64,000 nt of DNA from an uncultured Lachnospiraceae bacterium (GCA_946566685.1 CAMNXA010000016.1:1-64000), one strand, 5' to 3'; shown: positions 17,152 to 25,845, counted from the stretch's first letter. Made by a program: numbers and translations. The notes: generated by a model not told the origin, from the sequence alone.

Positions 17152-18237
17152 ATGGTAACTATCAGACCATTAAAAATAGGTGATTTAACAGCATGTATAC
17201 CGGTGATCCAGGGCGGTATGGGAGTCGGCGTAAGCCTTTCCTCCCTGGCCGGTGCGGTAGCCGCAGAAGGCGGAATCGGCGTGATTTCCACAGCGCAGAT
17301 AGGGTATCGGGAGCCGGACTTTGACACAGATCCTATCGGAGCGAATCTGCGGGCCATAGGGACAGAGATTGCAAAGGCCAGACAGATTGCCGGGGGCGGC
17401 GTTCTGGGCGTCAATATCATGGTGGCGACCAGAAAATATGAAGAATATGTCAAAGCGGCCGTGGCTGCGGGCATCGACCTGATCATTTCCGGAGCGGGAC
17501 TGCCCATGGATCTGCCAAAGATTGTGGGGGCGGCGAAGACGAAACTTGCGCCTATTGTATCCAGCGTCAAGTCAGCGCAGGTCATCATGCGGTACTGGTG
17601 GAAAAAGTACAGCAGACTGCCGGATGCGGTGGTGATCGAGGGGCCGTTAGCCGGTGGACATCTGGGATTTCACAAAGAACAGCTGGAAGATATCGAGGCA
17701 CTTCACTATGATGAGGAAGTGAAGGCGATCATTGCACAGGTCAATGAGACGGCGGCAGAGCATGAGAAGGAGATTCCGGTCATCATGGCAGGCGGCATTT
17801 ATACCCGTGAAGATATGGAGCATTATGTGGAGATGGGAGCTGCCGGTGTACAGATGGCCACCAGATTTGTGACAACCTATGAGTGCGATGCGGACGAGGC
17901 ATATAAGCAGAGTTACATTGATGCCAAGAAAGAGGACATTGTGATTGTACAGAGTCCTGTAGGTATGCCGGGACGTGCCATTCTGAATCCTTTTATGAAA
18001 AAGGCGAAGGAAGGGCAGATTCCGCATGGAAAGTGTCATCTGTGTATCAGCACCTGTAAGCCGGATCAGACTCCTTATTGTATTACGGACGCACTGGTAA
18101 ATGCAGTAAAGGGCAGAGTGGACAAGGCACTCCTATTCTGCGGCGCCAATGCTTACCGTGCCACGAAGCTGGAACATGTGAAAGATATTATGGAGGAATT
18201 CCGGCCGGCGGAAGCAGGGATATATGTTTGTAAATGA
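17152..18237 (+). CDS. NPD/FabK-superfamily flavoprotein with C-terminal Cys cluster
   Basis: This 361-aa TIM-barrel FMN protein of the nitronate monooxygenase/FabK superfamily has IPVIQGGMGVGVSL at the start, EGPLAGGHLG, and GGIYTREDMEHYVEMGAAGVQMATRF. It is longer than fabK and ends with a cysteine-rich segment KCHLCISTCKPDQTPYC that fabK lacks, possibly binding metal or a cluster. Its position between fabZ and fabH in the FabT-regulated operon points to a lipid-related oxidoreductase, perhaps an alternative enoyl reductase. The nitronate label is a family name only. It overlaps the track start of fabH by 4 bp. Confidence 0.75.
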   Translation: MVTIRPLKIGDLTACIPVIQGGMGVGVSLSSLAGAVAAEGGIGVISTAQIGYREPDFDTDPIGANLRAIGTEIAKARQIAGGGVLGVNIMVATRKYEEYVKAAVAAGIDLIISGAGLPMDLPKIVGAAKTKLAPIVSSVKSAQVIMRYWWKKYSRLPDAVVIEGPLAGGHLGFHKEQLEDIEALHYDEEVKAIIAQVNETAAEHEKEIPVIMAGGIYTREDMEHYVEMGAAGVQMATRFVTTYECDADEAYKQSYIDAKKEDIVIVQSPVGMPGRAILNPFMKKAKEGQIPHGKCHLCISTCKPDQTPYCITDALVNAVKGRVDKALLFCGANAYRATKLEHVKDIMEEFRPAEAGIYVCK

Positions 18238-18263
18238 TAATAAAATTGAGCGGGGAGAATTAC

Positions 18264-19229
18264 ATGAAAACGAGAATCATAGGAACAGGGAGTTGTCTGC
18301 CGGAAAACGTGGTGACAAATGATGATCTGTCTAAGATTATGGATACTTCCGATGAGTGGATCAGCAGCAGGACAGGAATCAGGGAACGGCATCTGGCAAA
18401 AGAGGAGACTACTGCCGATATGTCTACAGAGGCGGCCAGACGTGCGTTGGAAAATGCAGGTGTGACAGCCGATGAAATCGATCTGATCATCTTGGGAACA
18501 GTGACGGCGGATCATGTGACGCCTTCCTGTGCCTGCGAAGTACAGGCGGCGCTGGGAGCAGACCGGGCGGTGGCTTTTGATATCAATGCAGCCTGTTCTG
18601 GTTTTATGTTTGCCCTGAACATCGCCAATGCCTATTTGCAGGCAGGACTTTATAAAACAGCGCTTGTGCTGGGGGCGGAGACCCTGTCCAAGATCATGGA
18701 CTGGAATGACCGCAGTACCTGCGTGCTCTTTGGAGACGGTGCGGGAGCCGTAGTTGTCCGTGCGGATGAAAACGCCGGATTACTCGCCTTTGACCAGGGC
18801 TCGGATGGCAGCAGGGGGGCGGTTCTTTCGTGTGAAAACCGTACCAATAATAATCCACTGGTGGATACGCCCAAAGACCTTGCCTATATACATATGGATG
18901 GGCAGGAAGTCTATAAGTTTGCGGTGACGGCAGTACCTTCCTCATTGCAGAAGACCATCGCTGCTGCGGGCCTTGCGGTGGAGGACATCGATTACTTTGC
19001 GCTGCATCAGGCCAATATCCGTATCCTGCAATCGGTGGCTAAGCGGCTGCATGTATCGGCGGATAAGTTTCCCATCAGCCTGGATCATTGTGGAAATATT
19101 TCCGCAGCCAGTGTGCCGATCCTGCTCGATGAGATGAACCGCAAGGGCATGTTAAAACCCGGCATGAAGATTGCCATGAGCGGTTTTGGCGGCGGTCTGA
19201 CCTGGGCTTCCGCAGTTGTTGAGTGGTAA
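18264..19229 (+). CDS. fabH: 3-oxoacyl-ACP synthase III
   Basis: This 321-aa KAS III opens TRIIGTGSCLPENVVTNDDL. It has the nucleophile in AACSGF, and the catalytic His and Asn in LHQANIR and HCGNISAAS. It starts fatty acid synthesis by condensing an acyl-CoA primer with malonyl-ACP. ATG 18264 has GGGGAG 8 nt upstream and begins at the conserved residue; the track start 18234 adds 10 non-conserved residues. It is the last gene of the fab operon. fabH usually comes first in other Firmicutes. Confidence 0.95.
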   Translation: MKTRIIGTGSCLPENVVTNDDLSKIMDTSDEWISSRTGIRERHLAKEETTADMSTEAARRALENAGVTADEIDLIILGTVTADHVTPSCACEVQAALGADRAVAFDINAACSGFMFALNIANAYLQAGLYKTALVLGAETLSKIMDWNDRSTCVLFGDGAGAVVVRADENAGLLAFDQGSDGSRGAVLSCENRTNNNPLVDTPKDLAYIHMDGQEVYKFAVTAVPSSLQKTIAAAGLAVEDIDYFALHQANIRILQSVAKRLHVSADKFPISLDHCGNISAASVPILLDEMNRKGMLKPGMKIAMSGFGGGLTWASAVVEW

Positions 19230-19544
19230 AAAGGATTTGACTTTTCAGGCGGCATTCTATTATAATAGGTTTCAGCATAAAGTATTTTATTAGTTCTCCG
19301 CTTATCCGAGGTTAAATTATGTTCTGGAAAATGATAAATATACAACTACAAAAAGGAAGCATTTATCCCGTTTACAGGGATAGTGCGCCTTTTTTTAGAA
19401 AGATTTGTGGAAGATACCGCAGGACATGATCTGGGAAGCGGATTGTTAAAATTTAAATCTTATAGAAAAGGTACATTATCTCCTTAACCATTTATTTCAG
19501 ACGTTTATCAGTCGTTGATGATTTTAAAGGTAAGGAGATTTTTT
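19230..19544. other. Intergenic region after the fab operon
   Basis: This 315-bp gap holds the string CTCCGCTTATCCGAG (19296-19310), which recurs at 20659-20673 after the MFS gene, and an intrinsic terminator near 19355-19397. The region before the MFS gene (19440-19540) is AT-rich and presumably carries its promoter. I saw no convincing ORF or RNA gene. Confidence 0.6.
19355..19397 (+). terminator. Terminator after fabH
   Basis: An outer stem AAAGG/CCTTT encloses TATCCC (19364-19369) pairing with GGGATA (19377-19382), and a long T run follows. It lies about 130 bp after fabH and ends the long fab transcript. Confidence 0.75.
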
Positions 19545-20651
19545 ATGCTTAAAATTAAAAAACAAATAGGGACACTATATACATCATCTGTGTTGGGAAG
19601 GTTATCTTTGACCGGCGCATGGGTGGCGATACTTGCAGCGAGAGGCTATGGTCTTGCAGAAATTGGATTTGCGGAAACGGTTTTTCACATAACAAGTATT
19701 CTCTTTGAAATTCCATCCGGCGTACTTGCCGATCTGTTCGGAAGGAAAGCCATGCTTATTGTGAGCAGTGTTATGAAAATGATCGGCAATATTGTCATGA
19801 TATTTTCCTGCAATTTATGGATGGTATGCGCAGCACTTGCATTCTATGCCATGAGCTATAATTTTGCTTCGGGCTCGGACGATGCGCTGGCATATGATTC
19901 GCTGAAAAAAGTCGGAAGGGAAGCCTATTATGAGAAATATGCCTCGAATCAATTGATCATCTACCGCCTATGCAGTGGAATATCAACATTAAGTGCGGGT
20001 TTTGCACTTCTGATCGGACACAGAGCAGCCTACGGAACGGATATGCTGATGTCTGCCGCGCAGATATGGGTGCTTATGTCACTTTGTGAGGTGCGGGGGT
20101 GTGATGAGGAGAGTATTCATGACAGAGACGTGAAAGGTACTGTCAGGAAAGAATTTGTAAATTGCTTTAAAGAGAGTATTTCCTTTATGCACAGGGAAAA
20201 GAAGACCATCGCTCTCATGTTCTGCAATTCATTGGTCGGGGCGGTGGATATTCTGCTGCTGTTCTTTCTACAGGCAAAACTGCCGGCAGCCGGTATGCCG
20301 GAGTGGGCTCTTGGGTTTGCCTTGTTCTTTATGGAAATGGGAGGTATCTTGGGAGCGAAACTGATATTTCAGTGTAAGAAGCTGCGTTATCGGAGTTTGT
20401 TCGCCATTACAGTTTTCCTGGTATTGCTGGGAGTGGCAGTGGAGCATTCCGGGATCAGCCTGCTTATGGCGGCCGGTGGATTCGTGGCGGCGCTCAGTGA
20501 TGATGCGCTTCAGGTAAGGACGAATACAATCTTGCAGAATATGTTTCCGTCTAAACAGCGGGCGACACTTATTTCCATGGAATCATTTACGTTTTCCATG
20601 ATCATGATCGTGTTATCACCGCTTGCCGGGGTGCTTTTTACTTGTTGGTAG
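19545..20651 (+). CDS. MFS transporter
   Basis: This 368-aa membrane protein is of the major facilitator type. Helices are spread over the whole length, and a cytosolic signature FGRKAMLIVSS sits in the loop after helix 2 (GVLADLFGRK). It resembles the small drug/solute MFS proteins common in Clostridia. ATG 19545 has TAAGGAG 8 nt upstream. The C-terminus stops abruptly at LAGVLFTCW, short for a 12-helix protein, so the last helix may have been lost. The substrate is unknown. It is a single gene between hairpin-rich spacers. Confidence 0.8.
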   Translation: MLKIKKQIGTLYTSSVLGRLSLTGAWVAILAARGYGLAEIGFAETVFHITSILFEIPSGVLADLFGRKAMLIVSSVMKMIGNIVMIFSCNLWMVCAALAFYAMSYNFASGSDDALAYDSLKKVGREAYYEKYASNQLIIYRLCSGISTLSAGFALLIGHRAAYGTDMLMSAAQIWVLMSLCEVRGCDEESIHDRDVKGTVRKEFVNCFKESISFMHREKKTIALMFCNSLVGAVDILLLFFLQAKLPAAGMPEWALGFALFFMEMGGILGAKLIFQCKKLRYRSLFAITVFLVLLGVAVEHSGISLLMAAGGFVAALSDDALQVRTNTILQNMFPSKQRATLISMESFTFSMIMIVLSPLAGVLFTCW

Positions 20652-20658
20652 GAAAGTC

Positions 20659-20735
20659 CTCCGCTTATCCGAGATCCGCGAAGCGGATCTCGGAATCGAA
20701 CTTGCTCGATTTTTTATCAGTATCAGTAGTATAGC
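20659..20735 (+). terminator. Double hairpin after the MFS gene
   Basis: CCGAGATCCGC-GAA-GCGGATCTCGG is an 11-bp perfect stem. A second stem ATCGA/TCGAT ends in TTTTTT. The first hairpin is preceded by CTCCGCTTATCCGAG, also found at 19296. A related hairpin (CGAGATTCGCC-TGA-GGCGAATCTCG) occurs at 27678. Confidence 0.8.
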
Positions 20736-20760
20736 GGCATTTATCGCGTACCATTTCTAA

Positions 20761-21987
20761 TCATATCAAATTACAGGGAATGAAACAATTTTGGGCATCT
20801 ATCGGAATTACTTCTTCACACATACAAATAATACCGCCGCTTCCTCTCTTCAGTTTTGCTTTGTCCAGCAATTCATATTTCTTAACTTCACGCCGATCTG
20901 GATTTGCTGATTTCTTTATTTCCAAAGGGTGAATGATGCCATTTTCTTCCACAAATATATCAATTTCTTTTGCATTTGAATCCCGGTAATAAGTCAGGTT
21001 TATCTTTGAAGGTGCATAGGCAAAATTTTTAAGCAGTTCTATCACCACATAATTTTCAAAATAATGTCCGCTCGCGGCCCCGTTCATAAGCGTATCCCGG
21101 GTAAGCCACATGGATAGATAAGCGCACAGTCCCGTATCGCAAAAATATAGCTTTGGCGTTTTGGTGAGCCGTTTCAATTCATTATTAGCATATGGTTGCA
21201 GCAGATAGATAATGCCTAAACCCTGTAGCAGACGCACCCATTCTTTTGCCGTTGGCTGGGATATTTCTGCTGCTTCTGCCAATGTCTTATAATTTACCTG
21301 CTCTGCTACCAATGCGGCGCAGGCCTTCATGAATTTATAGAAGCGAACCGTATCGGTAATTCCGCCTTCTTCCGCAACATCTCGCATAAGATAGGTTTCG
21401 ATATAGGAATTAAAATATTCCTGCCTTTGCTCTGAATCTGCGCCCTGGGCGTCTGGCATACCTCCGCGCCATATATATTCAAATACCCGGGTAATGTCGT
21501 TTTTGGGGACAAGCGGCTGCCTTGCCAGCAAACAGGGCAAAGAAAAATCCATCTCATTTGGAAATGTCAACCCCTCCGCTTCATTCTTCGAAAAGCTGTA
21601 TAGTTCCAATATCCCAATCCTGCCGGCCAATGTTTCACGGATGTTTTTCATCATTTTGTATTGCTGTGATCCAGTCAGCCAAAACAATCCCCGTTCTTCG
21701 CTTTCATCGCACATAATCTTGATCTGTTCGAATAACTCTGGTGCTTTTTGTATTTCATCAATGATGATCGGTGGTTTATAGGTTTGGAAGAATAATACCG
21801 GATCAGATTTTGCAAGTGTTCGTGCCATTGTATGATCCATAGAAACATAATTACGGTTTTGTCCCGCTGCTAAATGCTTTAACATCGTTGTCTTTCCAAC
21901 CTGTCTGGCACCAGTTACAAGAACCGCTTTAAAAAAAGAACTCATGTGTAAGAATTTACGCTCTAATGCACGCTCCAGATATTTCAT
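20761..21987 (-). CDS. AAA ATPase with C-terminal DUF4143 nuclease-like domain
   Basis: This 408-aa protein has an N-terminal AAA ATPase with Walker A VTGARQVGKTTML and Walker B PPIIIDEIQ (about residues 20-160). A winged-helix segment and a C-terminal DUF4143 domain follow, the latter ending with a restriction-endonuclease-like core (NAKEIDIFVEENG...PLEIKKS). Family members are common accessory ATPases of unknown role, sometimes linked to defence or toxin modules; function is not established. It is transcribed alone. A perfect 18-bp-arm palindrome directly precedes the ribosome site (see the separate entry). Confidence 0.85.
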   Translation of the reverse strand: MKYLERALERKFLHMSSFFKAVLVTGARQVGKTTMLKHLAAGQNRNYVSMDHTMARTLAKSDPVLFFQTYKPPIIIDEIQKAPELFEQIKIMCDESEERGLFWLTGSQQYKMMKNIRETLAGRIGILELYSFSKNEAEGLTFPNEMDFSLPCLLARQPLVPKNDITRVFEYIWRGGMPDAQGADSEQRQEYFNSYIETYLMRDVAEEGGITDTVRFYKFMKACAALVAEQVNYKTLAEAAEISQPTAKEWVRLLQGLGIIYLLQPYANNELKRLTKTPKLYFCDTGLCAYLSMWLTRDTLMNGAASGHYFENYVVIELLKNFAYAPSKINLTYYRDSNAKEIDIFVEENGIIHPLEIKKSANPDRREVKKYELLDKAKLKRGSGGIICMCEEVIPIDAQNCFIPCNLI

Positions 21988-22000
21988 ATTCCAAGCTCCT

Positions 22001-22038
22001 TTTATGATAATATAAAGTACACTTTATATTATCATAAA
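22001..22038 (-). promoter_or_regulatory. Perfect 38-bp palindrome at the DUF4143 gene 5' end
   Basis: Arms of 18 bp, TTTATGATAATATAAAGT and its exact complement, flank a 2-bp centre. On the minus strand the palindrome runs into AAAGGAG, the ribosome site of the ATPase gene. It could be an operator or an RNA hairpin that hides the ribosome site. It lacks a T run and GC stem, so it is not a good terminator. Confidence 0.65.
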
Positions 22039-22179
22039 AATATTACTCTTACAATTGCCTATTTTTCCATTTTGCTTCAGTAAGCTGCTATTCGGAGCAA
22101 TCGTGTCAATCGAATGACCCGATTTGACCTGATATTTTCATTATGCCCACAAATGAACGAAGTAATTGACTTGGCTGCT

Positions 22180-23124
22180 TTATAATTGTTCGAGTACTTT
22201 CCAAATATCTGCATTGATACAGATGGAGCACTCTCTGATTTCCGTTGGTGCGCAGGATTCCCCATAATTGACACAAGCATAGGTGGCCTTTGGATTCCCC
22301 GCCGTCATCTGCCAGAACGGATATTTGATGATACCTGGGGTGTTGCCGCCAACCCCCAGTTCCAGATAAAGGACATGGAGATTTTCGTGCCTGTGTAGAA
22401 AATCGGCATAGGCGGCCGAAGCTTTGTGCCATCCTTCATCTTCCACGAAGGAATTGTCTGCGCGCAGATTGGTTGTCATATCGCTGCCATCATCCGGGCA
22501 TTTGGGAATCATATCCGTTGGTATCCTCATGGAAAGCTGTTTGCTTTTTGGCACCTGGAATACACCGTCAGAGTCTTTCACAAATCCTTGCGCTTCCATG
22601 GCTTTTATTATCCATGCTTCATTATCATAGGTCTTTCGGATAGATGGATTTACACTTTGGAACAGGCCATAATCACCCTGGGTATAAAACAGCCTCTTTT
22701 TGTCAAAACCTGCTCTTTGGAACTGATGATCCACATTGGTGGTGATGACAAAATAGTCTTTGTCTTTTACAAGTTCCAACAGTTTCGTATATACGGGATT
22801 GGGGGCATCAATGTATCTGTTGTAATAAATATGCCTTGCCCACCAGGCCCAGTAAGTTTCTGCATTGGGAAAGGGATAGAAGCCGCCGGAATACATATCT
22901 CTGATACCATATTTTATGGCAAAGTCAAAGAAATACCGTTCAAATCGTTCTCCGCTGTAAGTAAAGCCGGCAGATGTGGATAATCCGGCGCCAGCGCCGA
23001 TGATAATGGCGTCTGCTGTTTCCATTTCCCTTTTCAGTCTGATAGTCTCTTCCTGTCCATTTGACAGTTGAGTCAAACGTTCATTGTTATTTTGATGGAT
23101 ATTCTTATTTCCAAACATAGTCAT
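22180..23124 (-). CDS. SIR2-family NAD-dependent protein (sirtuin-like)
   Basis: This 314-aa Rossmann-fold sirtuin-like protein has the NAD-binding IIIGAGAGLSTSAGF and TTNVDHQFQRAGF (Asn-Asp and catalytic-type His). TQGDYGLFQ and the LELGVGGNTPGIIKYPF segment resemble the macrodomain-linked sirtuins (SirTM-like), which may transfer ADP-ribose. The zinc module is reduced: only one Cys remains in PKCPDDGSDM where relatives have CPxCG. No macrodomain or lipoyl gene is adjacent. Instead it is the last gene of the radical SAM/RiPP run, 37 bp after the nitroreductase. Its role in that locus is unknown. Confidence 0.75.
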   Translation of the reverse strand: MTMFGNKNIHQNNNERLTQLSNGQEETIRLKREMETADAIIIGAGAGLSTSAGFTYSGERFERYFFDFAIKYGIRDMYSGGFYPFPNAETYWAWWARHIYYNRYIDAPNPVYTKLLELVKDKDYFVITTNVDHQFQRAGFDKKRLFYTQGDYGLFQSVNPSIRKTYDNEAWIIKAMEAQGFVKDSDGVFQVPKSKQLSMRIPTDMIPKCPDDGSDMTTNLRADNSFVEDEGWHKASAAYADFLHRHENLHVLYLELGVGGNTPGIIKYPFWQMTAGNPKATYACVNYGESCAPTEIRECSICINADIWKVLEQL

Positions 23125-23161
23125 TTCCTTCCTGCCCTATGGGGAACAGCGGCTTCCCTTT

Positions 23162-23725
23162 TCAGATATAAATCACATCAGCATAATGGCGTTTCGGATG
23201 TTTGGGATATTCCCCGTCACAATACCCCATTGTGACAAATACCTGCGGGGCAAATTCTTCCGGGATACCCATTTTATCCTGATATTGTTTCCCTTTCTCT
23301 GTGGCGAGACAGTTCAGGACTTCTCCAACGATACAGGTCGATACGTTCTGTTCATATGCGGCAAGAGTCATATTCTGTGCCAGTATATATGCATCCGGGG
23401 AAGAAAAATAGAAATTCTTCGGGCCAAACAAAGCTGCGACTACCGGCGCATTATGGAAGGCGTTTTCTGATGCAGCGATATCTTCTTCGGATGGAAGCGC
23501 CGTAATCCCTTTGTTAAAGTTCTGGATGATCCGCATATGGGCTTTGCCGATGTAATCAATTATTGTACGGTCAGTTATCACTACAATTTTTGTGGAATTA
23601 CGGTTTCCCGCATTTGGGCTGTAGTCTGTCACGGCAAGTATCTTATCTATTGTTTCTTTGGAAGGCGGAGAGTCTGTGAATTTCCTCACGGAGCGTCTCC
23701 CCCTGATGGCTTCCATTAATTCCAT
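23162..23725 (-). CDS. Nitroreductase-family flavoprotein
   Basis: This 187-aa protein has the nitroreductase fold signature: N-terminal AIRGRRSVRKFTDSPPSKE for FMN binding, SPNAGNRN in the first helix region, and the C-terminal FVTMGYCDGEYPKHPKR. Members reduce diverse substrates with FMN and NAD(P)H; some act on peptides in RiPP pathways (azoline oxidation). It is the fourth gene of the probable RiPP operon, 27 bp after the flavin/ferredoxin gene, so a tailoring or redox role is plausible but unproven. Confidence 0.85.
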   Translation of the reverse strand: MELMEAIRGRRSVRKFTDSPPSKETIDKILAVTDYSPNAGNRNSTKIVVITDRTIIDYIGKAHMRIIQNFNKGITALPSEEDIAASENAFHNAPVVAALFGPKNFYFSSPDAYILAQNMTLAAYEQNVSTCIVGEVLNCLATEKGKQYQDKMGIPEEFAPQVFVTMGYCDGEYPKHPKRHYADVIYI

Positions 23726-23752
23726 TTTCTGTTCTCCTTTAAAATGTGAATG

Positions 23753-24364
23753 TTATAATTGTTCGATTGCCTGTACCGGACAATTTTCAAAACAGTTTCC
23801 GCAGTGCAGGCAGTTGTTCTGCCGTATGGCGTAGGGTTTGCCCTTATCGATAGCTTCCTGCGGGCAGACTCTGACGCATTTCCCGCATCCAATACAGGCA
23901 TCTGTAATCCTGTATCCTTTTGGTTTCATAACCGCATTGCCCACAGCAAAATATTCCCTTGTGATGGGTCTGGTGGACAGGCAGAAATATTCTATCGTAT
24001 AGTCTTTGATCACAAATATGGTGTCAATATTTTTGGTTTCTCCCGGATAGACATTCTCAAGGTAGGGCTGCTCCCGGTAGAGAATATCCCGCCATTTGAT
24101 CTGTTCATCTTCTGGTACCTCCACAGCCCTCCCGGATACACGGATTGTTTCTTTATATCTGGTGTAAGCGGCTATCTGCACTCTGCCATCCGCATAGAGC
24201 TGTCTTGCAAACGGCTTGCCACGTGCTGTCAGGAAGTAGATGTCTGTACCTTCGTAATGTATCGCGCTGATATTCCGGATCTGCGGGGCGCCGTCTTCAT
24301 CAACCGTGGCAAAATTCAGCACACCGACATATCCCAGTTTCTCTATACAAGTTTTAACATCCAT
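23753..24364 (-). CDS. Pyridoxamine-phosphate-oxidase-like flavin protein fused to 2x[4Fe-4S] ferredoxin
   Basis: This 203-aa fusion has residues 1-130 as a split-barrel flavin-binding domain of the PNPOx type (YVGVLNFATVDEDGAPQIRN). Residues 145-203 form a bacterial ferredoxin domain with CIGCGKCVRVCP and CLHCGNCFENCP. ATG 24364 is chosen because AAGGAG precedes it by 9 nt; the longer track ORF runs back into the radical SAM gene. It lies 28 bp after the maturase and could deliver electrons to its clusters. That pairing is inferred from gene order. Confidence 0.85.
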   Translation of the reverse strand: MDVKTCIEKLGYVGVLNFATVDEDGAPQIRNISAIHYEGTDIYFLTARGKPFARQLYADGRVQIAAYTRYKETIRVSGRAVEVPEDEQIKWRDILYREQPYLENVYPGETKNIDTIFVIKDYTIEYFCLSTRPITREYFAVGNAVMKPKGYRITDACIGCGKCVRVCPQEAIDKGKPYAIRQNNCLHCGNCFENCPVQAIEQL

Positions 24365-24392
24365 CTCATGATTCTCCTTTTCATGATTTCCC

Positions 24393-25457
24393 TTATTCTG
24401 TGACCTGGGGTTTGATAAGCCAGCTTTCTTCCGTTGCCCAGCACTGGGGATCTTCCGCATAGAAATCTCCGCAGGTTCCCTTGGCTACGGCAGGACAGCC
24501 TCTGCACCATGCCAAAAGTTTACATCTGGCACATTTGCTGAATTTTTCGTAGGCACGGTATTGTTCCATGCTGGTAATCCATACATCTGCGATACGATCC
24601 TCAAAGACATTTCCAACCTTGCTTTCCGCAACTCGGCGGCAGGCATAGATTTCACCGGAAGGAAGGATAGTCAGATGACAGTTGCCACAGTTGCAGCCCC
24701 CATAAATCATTCCGGCTTTTGCATCTTCCGGAATCCGGAACTCCCCGGTTTCGTATTCGTACAGTGTCCACAGGTGATCCTTTTTGTTAAAATATGTCGG
24801 ACAGCCATTTGCCTCATATTCCTTAAATTTCTTATCGCATACAGCAAGTAGTTCCCTGTATTCGGCGGCTGTCATACTGGCATCCAGATTGCCGCCGCTT
24901 GGCACATATCGGGAAAAAGCAAAAACGTTTGCCCCTGCCGCCACTACCGCATCGATGATTCCCGGAACTTCCATACGATTTGTCTTGGAAACGGTGGTCA
25001 TAATGACACTGCGGATGCCGGCCTGGTTGATGCATGCGATTTTTTCAAGCGTGCAGTCATAGGAGCCAGGCATTCTGAACCAATCATGGGTCTGGCGAAG
25101 CCCGTCCAAAGAAAGCTGATATTTCTCACAGCCGTACCATTTCAAGTCCTGGCATATCTGGTCATTTAGATGAAACGGATTTCCGAGGATTGTAAATTTG
25201 ATGCCGTGTTCATGCAGGAGTTTCAAAAGTTTCCAGAAATCCGGATGCAGGATGGGATCGCCGCCGGTAATATAAAAATAGGGGGTTCGACCATACACCT
25301 TACAAAAATCCAGGCAATTATAAAAGGTATCTTCCATCTGTTTCCAGGTCATGGATTGCAGACAGGTATGGTTTCCTGCCGAATAGATGTAGCAATGCTT
25401 ACACCTCTGGTCGCATTCATCTGTGATATGCCATTGAAATGAAAAATAGGGCTTCAT
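24393..25457 (-). CDS. Radical SAM/SPASM peptide maturase (ACG-repeat RiPP)
   Basis: This 354-aa radical SAM enzyme has the cluster-binding motif CDQRCKHC at the N-terminus (after FSFQWHITDE). A glycine-rich GGDP motif follows, and the C-terminal SPASM domain is rich in cysteines (GGCNCGNC, YACRR, CARCKLLAWCRGCP, CGDF, CW) for auxiliary clusters. Such enzymes typically install thioether or other crosslinks in ribosomal peptides. The gene for a Cys-rich repeat peptide lies 106 bp upstream on the same strand. I recall the NCBI family name 'radical SAM/SPASM, ACGX system' for such pairs, not checked here. Products of that family are, to my knowledge, uncharacterised. Confidence 0.88.
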   Translation of the reverse strand: MKPYFSFQWHITDECDQRCKHCYIYSAGNHTCLQSMTWKQMEDTFYNCLDFCKVYGRTPYFYITGGDPILHPDFWKLLKLLHEHGIKFTILGNPFHLNDQICQDLKWYGCEKYQLSLDGLRQTHDWFRMPGSYDCTLEKIACINQAGIRSVIMTTVSKTNRMEVPGIIDAVVAAGANVFAFSRYVPSGGNLDASMTAAEYRELLAVCDKKFKEYEANGCPTYFNKKDHLWTLYEYETGEFRIPEDAKAGMIYGGCNCGNCHLTILPSGEIYACRRVAESKVGNVFEDRIADVWITSMEQYRAYEKFSKCARCKLLAWCRGCPAVAKGTCGDFYAEDPQCWATEESWLIKPQVTE

Positions 25458-25563
25458 GTCTGTCTCCTCCTCCGATTATCTGGGCCCGTAAAGCACATTT
25501 TGTAATTTTCCATTTAGGGGAGTCCCCCGAATAACAGACCGCCGGGGGACTCATATTAACTTC

Positions 25564-25788
25564 CTATTTGTCACCAGCGCCGCAGGCAGAACCGCAAGCC
25601 GCAGGTTTTTCGTCCGGTTTGTCACCAGCGCCGCAGGCAGAACCGCAAGCCGCGGGTTTTTCTTCCGGTTTGTCGCCAGCGCCGCAGGCAGAGCCGCAAG
25701 CCGCGGGTTTTTCTTCCGGTTTGTCACTTGCACCGCAAGCGCTTCCCGCCATATTTTCGTTCCAACCAGCTATGTTTGATAATGCCAT
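25564..25788 (-). CDS. ACG-repeat RiPP precursor peptide
   Basis: This 74-aa peptide begins MALSNIAGWNENMAG, a short leader-like N-terminus. 17-residue repeats follow, built on ACGSACGAGDKPEEKPA: one degenerate unit with a single ACG, then two full units and a final ACGSACGAGDK. The seven cysteines are all in ACG motifs. The 51-bp repeats are also obvious in the DNA. AAAGGAGG lies 8 nt before the ATG, one of the strongest ribosome sites in the window. The downstream radical SAM/SPASM gene is the presumed modifier. Opposite-strand ORFs here are shadows of the repeats. Confidence 0.88.
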   Translation of the reverse strand: MALSNIAGWNENMAGSACGASDKPEEKPAACGSACGAGDKPEEKPAACGSACGAGDKPDEKPAACGSACGAGDK

Positions 25789-25845
25789 GTTTAGTACCTC
25801 CTTTTATGAATTGGTTTTCAGCCGGCACAATTGCCTTCTGTGATT

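Noticed and set aside
25551-25733. Minus-strand 60-aa ORF with TNRKKNPRLAALPAAL repeats
   Set aside because: It is another frame of the same 51-bp repeats without a ribosome site.
25560-25740. CRISPR-like array
   Set aside because: The 51-bp units are tandem without spacers and are codons of the RiPP precursor.
25568-25843. Plus-strand 91-aa ORF with SPAPQAEPQAAGFSSG repeats
   Set aside because: It is the antisense shadow of the ACG-repeat precursor; the minus-strand frame has the strong AAAGGAGG site, sensible Cys motifs and a radical SAM neighbour.
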